A stretch of 64,000 nucleotides of DNA, taken from contig OZ244175.1 in the NCBI GenBank assembly GCA_965216535.1, forward strand, positions 6,758,001 to 6,822,000. Direction: 5' to 3'. The notes below the pieces were generated by a model. That model did no database searches and was not told the DNA's origin. It was given only the letters and a program-made list of their open reading frames with translations. The position numbers and the translations under genes were made by a program. The DNA is from Hoeflea_A sp965216535. Lineage in GTDB: Bacteria > Pseudomonadota > Alphaproteobacteria > Rhizobiales > Rhizobiaceae. Positions 34,364 to 43,259 of this stretch are shown here, piece after piece; the stretch's first letter is position 1, and each line of letters begins with the position of its first letter.

Positions 34364-35308
34364 TCAGCCAGCATCTGGTTCCTGCTGAAGGACGGCGGCA
34401 AAATCCATGTGGGCCGGAATGGCCGTATTCAGATGATGCCATGCTCCGGGCCAAGGATTGAAATCCAGGCCGATGCGTGAGTTCAACCCGCCGAACCAGT
34501 CGATCGTGCCGAGATACTGGCCGACATTGTCGAAGCCTGTCGGCAGCTCCACGACGGCCCCCGCCGTCGTCACACGAGCCGCACGGGCCTTGGAGATGGC
34601 CGGCGCAATGCCCGACAGAACCAGTGCTTCAAGCGCATAGGCAATGGAAAGACAGCCCTTGCTGTGCCCTGCAAGCGAGAGGATCTCGCGATCGTCGTCG
34701 AGCAGCAGCCGCAACAGTGTCTGCGAATCGGTCAGACCCGTCAGCCGGTCGGACGTGGCGATGGCCTCCGGACCTGAAGTTTCCCCGGCCACCTCAGCCG
34801 CCATTGTTTCCGGCCGATCATCGCGCCTCTTGAACCAGGAAAGCATGCGATTTGCACCACCGAGCGTAAACCAACCGCCGAGCGCCTCCCCCATCAAATC
34901 TGCCACGCCATAGCCTGCGACGATGGCCCCGACCGGCTCATTGAAGTGATCCGCGACGGTGCGCGCGAACGCCACCGCGCCAACGTCGCTGCTGCCGACG
35001 CCGGCGATCGCAAATCGCTGCAGCAGGCGTCCTGGTGCCGCCCGAAGACTGCGGTAATCATTGTATTTCTGCAGCCCGGGATCGCGCCCGGCCCGGCTGG
35101 GCCAAACCACAATGATCGTCCCCTCCCGGTGGGTCTCGGCGATCAGCATTTTGGTCTCGGTCTCAGTCAATTGACCGACATCATAGAAGAGCCAGTCGAG
35201 CGCGGTGTTGCGTTGTTTGAGCCCCGGAGGAAGGGTTTCGGTGGCCGCCCTGAGGAAATCGGGCGGCGACGAAAGGGAAAAGGGATCGGCGAGTCCAGGC
35301 ATCTGCAT
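34364..35308 (-). CDS. Alpha/beta-hydrolase-fold-like protein of unknown function
   Basis: A 314-residue protein with no signal peptide. ILSLAGHSKGCLSIAYALEAL (about residue 217) looks like a nucleophile elbow GHSKG of the alpha/beta-hydrolase fold. The region GAIVAGYGVADLMGEALGGWFTLGG suggests a helical lid. I do not recognise a specific family. It is divergent from the nitroreductase gene, and the tandem operators of that gene lie between them, so it could share the regulator. Confidence 0.65.
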   Translation of the reverse strand: MQMPGLADPFSLSSPPDFLRAATETLPPGLKQRNTALDWLFYDVGQLTETETKMLIAETHREGTIIVVWPSRAGRDPGLQKYNDYRSLRAAPGRLLQRFAIAGVGSSDVGAVAFARTVADHFNEPVGAIVAGYGVADLMGEALGGWFTLGGANRMLSWFKRRDDRPETMAAEVAGETSGPEAIATSDRLTGLTDSQTLLRLLLDDDREILSLAGHSKGCLSIAYALEALVLSGIAPAISKARAARVTTAGAVVELPTGFDNVGQYLGTIDWFGGLNSRIGLDFNPWPGAWHHLNTAIPAHMDFAAVLQQEPDAG

Positions 35309-35394
35309 CCGGCATCTCCAGATTGCTGCATTGCAACATGAGCAACCTAACAGTTCATCCGTCGATTGTCAGAAAAAATCATCGGGCTTGCATT

Positions 35395-35432
35395 TAGTTC
35401 GACATCGCACTATATAGTACGAAATCGCACTA
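35395..35432. promoter_or_regulatory. Two tandem 18-bp palindromic operators upstream of the nitroreductase
   Basis: Two copies of TAGTNCGANNTCGNACTA lie at 35395-35412 and 35415-35432, 20 bp apart start to start, differing at two positions. Each is a dyad with 7-bp conserved arms apart from one unpaired base. The 20-bp spacing would place two dimers about two helical turns apart. The MarR-type protein encoded in the same operon is the obvious candidate ligand (inference). Confidence 0.75.
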
Positions 35433-35445
35433 AATGGAGAACATC

Positions 35446-36552
35446 ATGGCACTCAACAGACGACAGGCATTGGGCATCATCGGCGGTGGCACCATCCTGG
35501 CAGCAGCAGGCGGCGGTGCGCTTTTCGCTGCCACCCGCACGCCGGAGAGGGCATTGGCTCCATGGTCGGCGGCCGGAGGTTACGATGAACCTCGGCGACG
35601 CGCCTTGTCCTACGCGGTGCTGGCACCGAACCCGCACAATCGGCAACCCTGGCTGGTCGATCTGAGTACGCCGGACCGTGTCACTCTGTACCGCGACAAG
35701 GAACGGGACCTGCCGCATACGGATCCATATGCACGCCAGCTGACCATCGGTCTCGGCTGTTTTCTTGAACTGATGACCATCGCTGCATCACAGACCGGCC
35801 ACAAGGTCGATCTCGACCTGTTCCCCGAAGGTGAGGATGGCCCCGTCGCTCATGCCGCGTTTTCGCCGGGCGCAACGGCAGACCCTCTCTTTGCTCATGT
35901 GATGGAGCGCCGTTCCTGCAAGGAACCGTTTGAAGACAAACCGGTCCCGCAATCCGATGTCAAAGCGCTTTCGTCGCTGGCCGATATCATCACGGAAGAG
36001 GACCGCGTCGCTGCGATCCGAAACCTCACCTGGGAAGCCTTCCTGCAGGAAATGCAGACCCCGCGCACCCTGAAGGAAAGCGTCGACCTGATGCGTTTCG
36101 GCAAACGCGAAATCAACGCAAACCCTGACGGCATCGATCTCGGGGGGCCTTTCCTTGAAGCCCTGATGGTTGTTGGCATGCTTGGCCGTGAGGCCCAGTT
36201 GGATCCGCAATCGACCGGATTCAAGGAAGGTATCCGCATCTATCAGGAAATGCTCGCTGCGACTCCGGCCTATGCGGTGCTGACCACTCCCGGAAACGAC
36301 CGAATCGACCAGATCGAGGCCGGTCGCCGTTGGCTGCGGCTCAACCTGTCAACAACAGGGATCGGACTCGCCCTGCATCCGGTGAGCCAGGCGCTACAGG
36401 AATTCCCCGAAATGAAGCCGCACTACGACAAGGCCCATGCCATGCTCGCCGAACCGGGCCATACCGTGCAGATGCTCGGTAGACTGGGTTACGGTCCGAC
36501 GGTAGACAAGTCTCCCAGATGGCCGCTGGAGACTCGCGTGATCGATGGATAG
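35446..36552 (+). CDS. Tat-signal nitroreductase-fold protein (Acg-like)
   Basis: A 368-residue protein beginning with a twin-arginine-type signal (MALNRRQALGIIGGGTILAA) and continuing with the nitroreductase-like pattern YAVLAPNPHNRQPWLVDLS, typical of the Acg-like FMN-binding family. I start it at ATG 35446, because GGAG lies 8 bases upstream; the ATG at 35434 begins 1 bp after the second operator and has no ribosome site. It overlaps the MarR gene by 8 bp. Export by Tat would need cofactor loading in the cytoplasm. Confidence 0.82.
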   Translation: MALNRRQALGIIGGGTILAAAGGGALFAATRTPERALAPWSAAGGYDEPRRRALSYAVLAPNPHNRQPWLVDLSTPDRVTLYRDKERDLPHTDPYARQLTIGLGCFLELMTIAASQTGHKVDLDLFPEGEDGPVAHAAFSPGATADPLFAHVMERRSCKEPFEDKPVPQSDVKALSSLADIITEEDRVAAIRNLTWEAFLQEMQTPRTLKESVDLMRFGKREINANPDGIDLGGPFLEALMVVGMLGREAQLDPQSTGFKEGIRIYQEMLAATPAYAVLTTPGNDRIDQIEAGRRWLRLNLSTTGIGLALHPVSQALQEFPEMKPHYDKAHAMLAEPGHTVQMLGRLGYGPTVDKSPRWPLETRVIDG

Positions 36553-36991
36553 CAAGACGCTTGGAACATATTTCGCATTTTTCAACGAAATCGGAATTAT
36601 CAGCCAACTGAGCCGCGCCCAACTGGAGGAGCGGCTCCCGGAGGGCTTTCTGATTTCGCACTTTTCAGTTCTCAATCATTTGATCCGGGTGTCGGACGGA
36701 CGCACCCCGTTGGAAATAGCGCAAGCCTTCCAGGTCGCGAAGACCACAATGACCCACACGCTGTCTGGCCTTGAAAAACATGGCCTCGTTGAGATGCGGC
36801 CGAACCCGGACGATGGCCGCAGCAAGCGGGTCTGGCTGACGGCCGAGGGTCGTGCCTTTCGCGACAATGCCATCGTCGCCATGGCGCCCGATATGGCCGA
36901 GCTGGCCGAGGCATTTTCGCCGGGAGATATAGCGGCGCTCCTGCCCCGCCTGACCGAAATCCGTCAGTTCATGGATGCGGCGCGAGACTGA
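36545..36991 (+). CDS. MarR-family transcriptional regulator
   Basis: A 148-residue winged-helix protein (ISHFSVLNHLIRVSDGRTPLEIAQAFQVAKTTMTHTLSGLEKHGLVEMRPNPDDGRSKRVWLTAEG). It is encoded directly after the nitroreductase with an 8-bp overlap and is therefore probably autoregulated from the same promoter through the tandem palindromes at 35395-35432. The inducer is unknown; electrophiles or quinones would fit the gene content. Confidence 0.92.
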   Translation: MDSKTLGTYFAFFNEIGIISQLSRAQLEERLPEGFLISHFSVLNHLIRVSDGRTPLEIAQAFQVAKTTMTHTLSGLEKHGLVEMRPNPDDGRSKRVWLTAEGRAFRDNAIVAMAPDMAELAEAFSPGDIAALLPRLTEIRQFMDAARD

Positions 36992-37065
36992 CCCGCACCT
37001 GATTCCGATTGCCGCGGGGCCGCAATTGCCGTTCTATGGTGGTATCGAACTCAGCGGAACCTCAG

Positions 37066-37695
37066 ATGATCGACCTCTACACCTGGACAACCCCCAACGG
37101 CCGCAAGGTCTCCATCCTGCTCGAAGAGCTTGGCGTGCCCTATACGGCACATGCCATCAACATCACCGAAGGCGAACAGCACGCACCGGAATTTCTGGAT
37201 ATCAGTCCCAATAACAAGATCCCCGCCATCGTTGATCACGACAATGGCCTGAAGCTGATGGAAACCGGGGCGATCATGCTTTATCTGGCGGAAAAATACG
37301 GCCGCTTCATGCCGGCCGATCTTGAGGGCCGCGCCCGCGCATGGGAATGGCTGATGTGGCAGATGGGCGGACTCGGACCGATCCTTGGCCAGGTGCATCA
37401 TTTCGTCAAATACAACAGGGGCAAGTCGGCCTATGCCGAAGAGCGCTACAGCACCGAGGGGCACCGCCTCTATGGTGTTCTCGACAAACGCCTCGAAGGC
37501 CGCGACTACATCGTCGACGACTATTCCATCGTCGACATGGCCTGCTGGCCGTGGGTCTCACGTTACGAGTGGCAGGAAGTGGACCTGAAGCAATATCCAA
37601 ACGTGCGGGCCTGGTATCAGCGATTGGCGGCCCGTGAGGCGGTGCAGAGGGGTTATCACGTTCCGAAGAAGGTCAACGAGATTCCCGAGGGCTGA
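37066..37695 (+). CDS. Glutathione S-transferase family protein, YfcG/Nu-like
   Basis: A 209-residue protein with the thioredoxin-like N-domain MIDLYTWTTPNGRKVSILLEELGVPYTAHAINI. The Thr-Pro-Asn after TWT is typical of Nu-class disulfide-bond oxidoreductase GSTs. NKIPAIVD and ETGAIMLYLAEKYG contact glutathione, and a helical C-domain contains DYSIVDMACWPWV. The ATG at 37066 gives the family N-terminus; the frame is open upstream to 37009. Confidence 0.9.
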   Translation: MIDLYTWTTPNGRKVSILLEELGVPYTAHAINITEGEQHAPEFLDISPNNKIPAIVDHDNGLKLMETGAIMLYLAEKYGRFMPADLEGRARAWEWLMWQMGGLGPILGQVHHFVKYNRGKSAYAEERYSTEGHRLYGVLDKRLEGRDYIVDDYSIVDMACWPWVSRYEWQEVDLKQYPNVRAWYQRLAAREAVQRGYHVPKKVNEIPEG

Positions 37696-37719
37696 CCGGA
37701 CGACGGTGCAGACTGGAAG

Positions 37720-38088
37720 GTGATGGAGTATTTATTCATCGCAGCGGTCGGGCTGGCCCTCATCGGACTGGCAATCAGATTTGGGTTTTTCTCCTCGAGT
37801 CTGAGCCGAGATGACCTTTCCGACTATGCCTTTTCCCGAGTTGCGTTGCCGGATGGGACAACCATCAATTACCGGGAACGCGGTGATCCCGACAATCGGA
37901 CACTGCTCTTCGTCCATGGCGGCGGCGATTCCCTGTCCGCCTGGGACGGCTGGGCGGAAACGCTTGAAAACGACCACCACCTGATTGCCATCGACTTGCC
38001 GGGCCACGGGTTGTCGGGCCCTTATCCGGACGGCACCTACAGCACGGGACGAATTGGCAATACTCTCGTGAAGTTTTACAAATTTTAA
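37720..38088 (+). pseudogene. Alpha/beta hydrolase, truncated at the edge of the methylase island
   Basis: The first ~104 residues look like a membrane-anchored alpha/beta hydrolase: an N-terminal helix, then YRERGDPDNRTLLFVHGGGDSLSAWDGWAETLENDHHLIAIDLPGHGLSGPYPDGTYS. The sequence then switches to TGRIGNTLVKFYKF and stops, before the nucleophile elbow and the rest of the catalytic triad. Base composition becomes AT-rich at the same point. A homologue would run to about 300 residues. No remaining 3' part was found on the far side of the island (44.7-45.0 kb), so the gene was probably cut by the insertion and the rest deleted. Confidence 0.8.
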
Positions 38089-38175
38089 GAGTAACCTTTG
38101 GATCTATTCCTATAACCGACCACTATTACATGCAATCTAGAAAAGCGAAATTTTTAGGTGGCTGACCCGGTACGA

Positions 38176-38577
38176 TTAATCAAATTTTGATGCAACCCGA
38201 GCGATCGTTGCTTCCAGAGACTGTTTCACCTCATGCTCCCAAACTCTCACAACAGTCCACCCAAGGGCCTCCAGCGCCTTGTCATTTTCTTGATCCCGCT
38301 CAACGTTACGAGAAATCTTTTGCCTCCAAAATTCAGCGTTAGTCTTGGGAGTACTGCCATGTTCCGGACAGGCATGCCAAAAGCAACCGTCAACAAAAAC
38401 AGCCAAGCGTTTCCCAGGAAAAACTATGTCTGGTTTGCCGGGCAACCCAGGGTGTTTTCGATACCGCAATCCCCTGGCCCAGAGCGCCGATCGTAAAATT
38501 ACTTCGGGCACGGTATCTTTCGCCTTAACCCGCGACATACAGCGCCGTCTTTGATCTTTTGTAAGCCGATCAGACAC
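38176..38577 (-). CDS. vsr: Very short patch repair (Vsr) endonuclease
   Basis: A 133-residue Vsr-type nickase. MSRVKAKDTVPEVILRSALWARGLRYRKH, then PGKPDIVFPGKRLAVFVDGCFWHACPEHGSTPKTNAEFW, carries the catalytic Asp and zinc-binding Cys/His set. It corrects T:G mismatches arising from 5-methylcytosine deamination. It starts at GTG (38577), 5 bp after the receiver-like gene, and is last in the five-gene operon that includes the cytosine methyltransferase, its natural partner. Confidence 0.93.
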   Translation of the reverse strand: MSDRLTKDQRRRCMSRVKAKDTVPEVILRSALWARGLRYRKHPGLPGKPDIVFPGKRLAVFVDGCFWHACPEHGSTPKTNAEFWRQKISRNVERDQENDKALEALGWTVVRVWEHEVKQSLEATIARVASKFD

Positions 38578-38582
38578 AACTG

Positions 38583-40268
38583 CTACTTATTGTGTTTTGG
38601 ATCCGGCCTGAACGGTTCAAACTCGTCAAATCCAATTCGACCCATATCTTGTCCAATCCATTGTGCTGATCTCATAGCTCGACGCTGTTTCAGTGTTGCA
38701 ATCCACTCATGTGATCTTCCCGATGTGTCGATGAAATGAAATCCACGCTTACCTTGGATTTTGCGCGCTCTAACTGTCCCATCACCGATATTATTCGATG
38801 ATGGGAACTTCAGGGACACTGATTTGGTGTATGCCCTGTCGTCCAGTGACAGCCCCATGTAGGACACCACTTTTGCTTTTCCTTCTTGTGTAGGAACAAC
38901 GTGGTCAGGTCTATCTATTTCTTCGATCATCGGAACAAAATAGAACTCTGTTTCTTCGCGAACCCGTACCGTATCGCAGCTCGCCTGCAGGCAGAGTAGG
39001 TAATCCTTCTCGTGTGTTTTAATGATGGATCCTAACAAAAGCTGTGGCGCGCGCCCATGCAAATGGCTGCCAGGGTGAGCCCGAACGCCTGTAAGGCACG
39101 CAAATTCCATCATATCCTGCCGGCCATCTTCATAGCTTTTTGCAAAAATACTGGATAGGCTTGGCTTGACCTTCTTTATGCCGGGCATGCCGGGCAAACC
39201 GTTCTTGTCGACGCTACGCCAACCTTTGGTGACTATTTCCGTTGCTCTATCGACGGCAAGCGTAGCCTTTTCCTGCTTTTCATCTTTGCCGAGATAATTT
39301 AGTTCAAAGTCTGCATTGCCATTTCCCATGTATTTCATTCGGTTGACAATGGCGGTTTCTGTTGCAGATTTTGTTGCCACTTCTTGCTTGTCCACAGCGC
39401 TTTTTAGCTCACTCAGCACAATTGACACTGCGTAATCTTCTGCATCGCTCGGGTTCTCGAGAAAGGCCCGATGATGGAAATAAGGCCCATCCATCCTACC
39501 GGTGAATTTGCCAAGCACATGATGAGTAGCATTTCGAACAGCAGCTATAGTTGCCAGCGCAACATTTGAGAGCAGGCCTCCAGAAAGTTCTGAGAATTCA
39601 GTTTGGAGGCGTGAGGGCAGATCTTTTTCCCTAATCTGGAATTGCTCGAGGGGACCTGCGAGTTTAATTCCGACCCCCTTGAATAACCACACGATACGTA
39701 AACCGTGGTCGCTTACTATGCTGTCGCCCTCACGACGTATATTGAATTTATCCTTTGTAGAAATTGGTAGAGAATCCAAAACGGAATCGTATATGCCATC
39801 CCTGTCTCTTACGCCGGTATAGATAGCAATCAGGCGGAGCCGACCGCCCTTTTGGGCATCCGTGCGCACAATCTCCTTGATGATCGATTTGGCAACATCC
39901 CCGCTGTCGCCATTCATTTGCCAATCAAGGGAAACTATATCCGCCCGTTTTGCGGCCTTGCTCACCTTTTTTACGACGTTGTCTCTTTTCTGCGGTTGAA
40001 CAATGGAACAGACAATGCCGAGGTCCATTGCCTGGTCCACCACCATCGCAGAGTCTAATGGGTGTGAGATGTTATAGCCTTTCTCGTCTGCAGCTTTCTC
40101 ACCTTCCGCCATTGCGATACGCCTGCCGGGTTCACGCACCTCTTTGGGAACATCTTCATCAGGCTTGCTTTGGATGCTTGCTTCATCATCTACGACAATC
40201 ATTGTGTGCGCAAAAGCTCGCGCCGCAGCCAAACGATCGTCCAAAAAGGTCAGTTCTGCAGCAGCCAT
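38583..40268 (-). CDS. Receiver-like protein of the methylase/GHKL operon
   Basis: A 561-residue protein. I start it at ATG 40268, because AGAGGAAATTT precedes it, rather than at TTG 40292. Its N-terminal ~170 residues look like a divergent response-regulator receiver: acidic pair in AHTMIVVDDEAS (about residues 20-31), a candidate phospho-acceptor Asp in ADIVSLDWQMNGDSG (Asp115) and a switch-like segment LRLIAIYTG. The remaining ~390 residues have no DNA-binding motif I recognise. It follows the double-GHKL gene by 30 bp, which carries a kinase-like C-terminus, so the two may form a phosphorelay or a regulated complex. Receiver-like partners of this kind are reported by computational surveys of defence operons; the biochemical role is unknown. 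Confidence 0.7.
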   Translation of the reverse strand: MAAAELTFLDDRLAAARAFAHTMIVVDDEASIQSKPDEDVPKEVREPGRRIAMAEGEKAADEKGYNISHPLDSAMVVDQAMDLGIVCSIVQPQKRDNVVKKVSKAAKRADIVSLDWQMNGDSGDVAKSIIKEIVRTDAQKGGRLRLIAIYTGVRDRDGIYDSVLDSLPISTKDKFNIRREGDSIVSDHGLRIVWLFKGVGIKLAGPLEQFQIREKDLPSRLQTEFSELSGGLLSNVALATIAAVRNATHHVLGKFTGRMDGPYFHHRAFLENPSDAEDYAVSIVLSELKSAVDKQEVATKSATETAIVNRMKYMGNGNADFELNYLGKDEKQEKATLAVDRATEIVTKGWRSVDKNGLPGMPGIKKVKPSLSSIFAKSYEDGRQDMMEFACLTGVRAHPGSHLHGRAPQLLLGSIIKTHEKDYLLCLQASCDTVRVREETEFYFVPMIEEIDRPDHVVPTQEGKAKVVSYMGLSLDDRAYTKSVSLKFPSSNNIGDGTVRARKIQGKRGFHFIDTSGRSHEWIATLKQRRAMRSAQWIGQDMGRIGFDEFEPFRPDPKHNK

Positions 40269-40298
40269 AAATTTCCTCTGTTTTTTATCCAATTATTA

Positions 40299-43259
40299 CT
40301 ATGCTGGAGAAATACGAAAAGTGGCACCATCAGTATTTATTTTCTTATCAAGGGTCAAATCGTAACCAACTTTAGAAAGAGATTCTCTGGATATATACAG
40401 TCCCATACCGCGGCCACCGGGTTTGCGAGAGAAATTGAGTAAGAAAATGTTGTCTCGATCACGGGCGCTAACTCCGGGACCATTATCGCTGATCAAAAAG
40501 TCACTGCCTTCAACGTCTAGAACTATCTCTCGTTTTTTGTTGTGATTGCGCTGCTGCCAAAAGATAGCGTTATCAACCAGATTTACATAAACCGGATAAA
40601 ACGAGGATGGATATCCATGGACCGTTGATTTTCTGTATGCAGGTGTTGCCGTTAGATCGACATTGTGTCGTTCAAGCCGCGCCTCAAATAATCCCATCAA
40701 AAAGTCAAAGATGTCTTGTCCTGAAATATCGATTGCTTGGCGTTGGAGACGCCGATCGAGTGGTGTAAACAGCGTCAGATATCCATCCAAATGATCGAAG
40801 CTATAGCGCATATCATTGTACAGTTTCTCCAATTTTGGATTAGCTGTGGCCCACGATTTCAAACGCCGGAACCCGTCCCTCAATGCTCCTACGGTTTTCT
40901 CGAATTCGTGGTTGATAGTGTTCAAGGCTAGGCCGATTTGAGCCATCTCCAAATCAACATCTCGTTGCTCCCGTAGAATAACCAATTCCTCTTCAAGCGC
41001 TTCCGTTAGTTCCGTGGTGTCGTAGCCATCCTCTTCCCAAAACCCGCTCAGTGCATGAAACTGCTCCTGAAGCCGCTCGAGGCGGTTTCGCTCGATTTCG
41101 AATACAGCTTCAATTTGATCTTCAAGTTCTTCTCGTTTCGAAGAAAGGGCGTCTACGTCGGTCGAGGATTTCTTTAGGCGGTCCAGCTCGGCCATCACCT
41201 CGTCTACAACATGATTAACCGCTTTCAGGCTCCCTTTGGTAGTTTCTCGCACCTGCTTAGCAATGTCTGAAAAGGCATCTTCATTTTCCTTTTTCAACCT
41301 ACGAACGGTGCGGACTGCTTTTTCTGTCGTTTCGTGTACAGCTGCGTCTATTCGAGCTATATGGTTTATCGGAAGCTTGGCTTTTTTGGCCGAAGACGTG
41401 ATGAATTTTTCTATTTCCGCTTCGGTAGGCAACAGTACACTGTTCTCGACCTTTTCCATTTCTGCGGAATAGGCGATCCATTCATTCGACAAGTTGCGCG
41501 ACAACCCAATTCCGCGCGGTTTTGCAACAACAAGTGTGGAGCGGAGTTCCCGCAAGACGTCCCGCCCTTCCTTTTCAATCCGCATCAATGCGGCGGCTTT
41601 TTGGGGTGGCTTGCTTCCTGCGCGGAGTATTCGATCAGCTTTTTGTTTTACTTCGGCTAAAGCCTTCTGTGCTGTCACCTCCGGTGCACGAGTATCTACC
41701 TGCTCAAAAAAGCGATTTAGGTTCTCTTCGAATTGATTCCGCCTTCTTGTTACCTGCTTCGCCTTTTTCCTTCGAATTACATCATTTCGGTTAAGCTGTT
41801 GCTTTTTCTCGTCCCACGCCTCTGCATATTTTCCATCTTCGCGGAAAAAATCGGCCGCTGTTTGAATGAAGAAATTCATCAAAATTGATCGAAACTGTCG
41901 ATAGGCTTTGTTTTCGCTGAAGCCTTCCCTTCCGGCCTTTTCGATCAAATCGCCGTTTTCAGCGCGAGAAAGTTCAATGGCACCGAACATTCTGCGGAAA
42001 GAGTAGTAGTAGTAGCCTGCGCTTAATGTTCGGCGACGTTCGATATCGAGCCAGTCGTAGTCGGAATCACCATATGGCTGAATCCTCACGCCATCTCTGT
42101 AGATATAAAGACCTCCATGCCGATTAGATTTTCGGATCATTCGGGCATGTTCTTCCGGGGTAACCAGCGAGTCCCTTGCTGCTGCCTGGATCACCGCAAT
42201 CGAAAACGAAAACGGACCACACAGTGTGGGGTTTCCGTCAGATTCTAACCAGTTGAGGACGTAATCGTCCGGCGTCGATTGGTATATCCCTACTTTACCC
42301 CGAAACTGACCCAACTGATCAAAGCGACCGGATATGTGGTGGTCGACTTCCTCATACTCATTAGGACTAAAAAACGCAGTTTCGCCAATCAGTTCAGTAG
42401 GAGTTCCTTCGTCTCGGTGATCTCGAAATCTAGCGATGATGGGAGGCGGCTTGGAACCCGGTGTCATGGTGTTTGTGAACCCGAGCAGGTGTTTCTCGAA
42501 CCGAGTGGCCTTTCTTTCATCTTCTCTTGCATCGATATCGTGCTGAATGATTGAATCAGCCGGTTTAATGAAGAAATGTGTGCCACAACCATCGCCCGTC
42601 AGGCTTGGGTTATTGAGGTAGCTATCGATATCTCGAGGATTAATATCAAAATCAAACATTTCCTTTTTGATTTTTGTGAGTCGCTTTTCATCTGTACGGC
42701 TATAAATTTTGTTAAACGAAGAGGAAACCTCATCAACCATTTCCAGAACCAAGTTTTGGTCAGGTAACGTCCCTCCTTTTATCTCCCGAATTGGAATAAG
42801 AATATCTTCGAGATCTAACCCCGGCAATTCAAACAATCCCCAGTGAAGATATGCTCCAACGGTAACGTCGCTGGGGTGTCGATCGCGTTTCGCACGGGTC
42901 AAAACAAAGACCTGGGGCCCGATAATCGCGATAGCTAGGCGGCCGATACCTTTCTCGCCCAATATCGGGCGAAGAGACTGAGTTTTATCTTTGGGCGGAG
43001 GGAGTAGTCCACCTTTCTCTCCGAGTTTACTTTCCGTTCCAAGCGTCAACCATCGTTGCTCGAAATCGTCGCGGGACATTCCCAGACCATCATCGCGTAA
43101 CACGAAAAGACCATCATCTCGAAAATAGTCCACCTCCACATTTCGTGCATACGCATCGTGAGCATTTTTGAATAGTTCACTAATGGCGGTTGGAATGCCA
43201 GCGATTTGCTGGCGCCCCAACATATCAACGGTTCTTGCTCGGACGCGAAACTTGGCCAC
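40299..43259 (-). CDS. Double-GHKL ATPase: MORC/MutL-like N-domain and histidine-kinase-like C-domain
   Basis: A 986-residue protein. The N-terminal GHKL fold has motif I AISELFKNAHDAYA, motif II LRDDGLGMS and motif III LGEKGIGRLAIAIIG, as in MutL/MORC/Hsp90 proteins. The middle (about residues 480-770) is helical and charged, likely coiled coil. The C-terminus is kinase-like: NTINHEFEKTVGALRDGF (His784) as a possible H-box, VNLVDNAIFW as N-box, LISDNGPGVS and PGGRGMGLYISRESL as G-boxes. MORC-like ATPases encoded beside C5-methylases and Vsr are known from restriction-modification-like operons. It starts at GTG directly after the methylase stop. Probable function is an ATP-driven sensor or effector in defence. 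Confidence 0.85.
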   Translation of the reverse strand: MAKFRVRARTVDMLGRQQIAGIPTAISELFKNAHDAYARNVEVDYFRDDGLFVLRDDGLGMSRDDFEQRWLTLGTESKLGEKGGLLPPPKDKTQSLRPILGEKGIGRLAIAIIGPQVFVLTRAKRDRHPSDVTVGAYLHWGLFELPGLDLEDILIPIREIKGGTLPDQNLVLEMVDEVSSSFNKIYSRTDEKRLTKIKKEMFDFDINPRDIDSYLNNPSLTGDGCGTHFFIKPADSIIQHDIDAREDERKATRFEKHLLGFTNTMTPGSKPPPIIARFRDHRDEGTPTELIGETAFFSPNEYEEVDHHISGRFDQLGQFRGKVGIYQSTPDDYVLNWLESDGNPTLCGPFSFSIAVIQAAARDSLVTPEEHARMIRKSNRHGGLYIYRDGVRIQPYGDSDYDWLDIERRRTLSAGYYYYSFRRMFGAIELSRAENGDLIEKAGREGFSENKAYRQFRSILMNFFIQTAADFFREDGKYAEAWDEKKQQLNRNDVIRRKKAKQVTRRRNQFEENLNRFFEQVDTRAPEVTAQKALAEVKQKADRILRAGSKPPQKAAALMRIEKEGRDVLRELRSTLVVAKPRGIGLSRNLSNEWIAYSAEMEKVENSVLLPTEAEIEKFITSSAKKAKLPINHIARIDAAVHETTEKAVRTVRRLKKENEDAFSDIAKQVRETTKGSLKAVNHVVDEVMAELDRLKKSSTDVDALSSKREELEDQIEAVFEIERNRLERLQEQFHALSGFWEEDGYDTTELTEALEEELVILREQRDVDLEMAQIGLALNTINHEFEKTVGALRDGFRRLKSWATANPKLEKLYNDMRYSFDHLDGYLTLFTPLDRRLQRQAIDISGQDIFDFLMGLFEARLERHNVDLTATPAYRKSTVHGYPSSFYPVYVNLVDNAIFWQQRNHNKKREIVLDVEGSDFLISDNGPGVSARDRDNIFLLNFSRKPGGRGMGLYISRESLSKVGYDLTLDKKINTDGATFRISPA

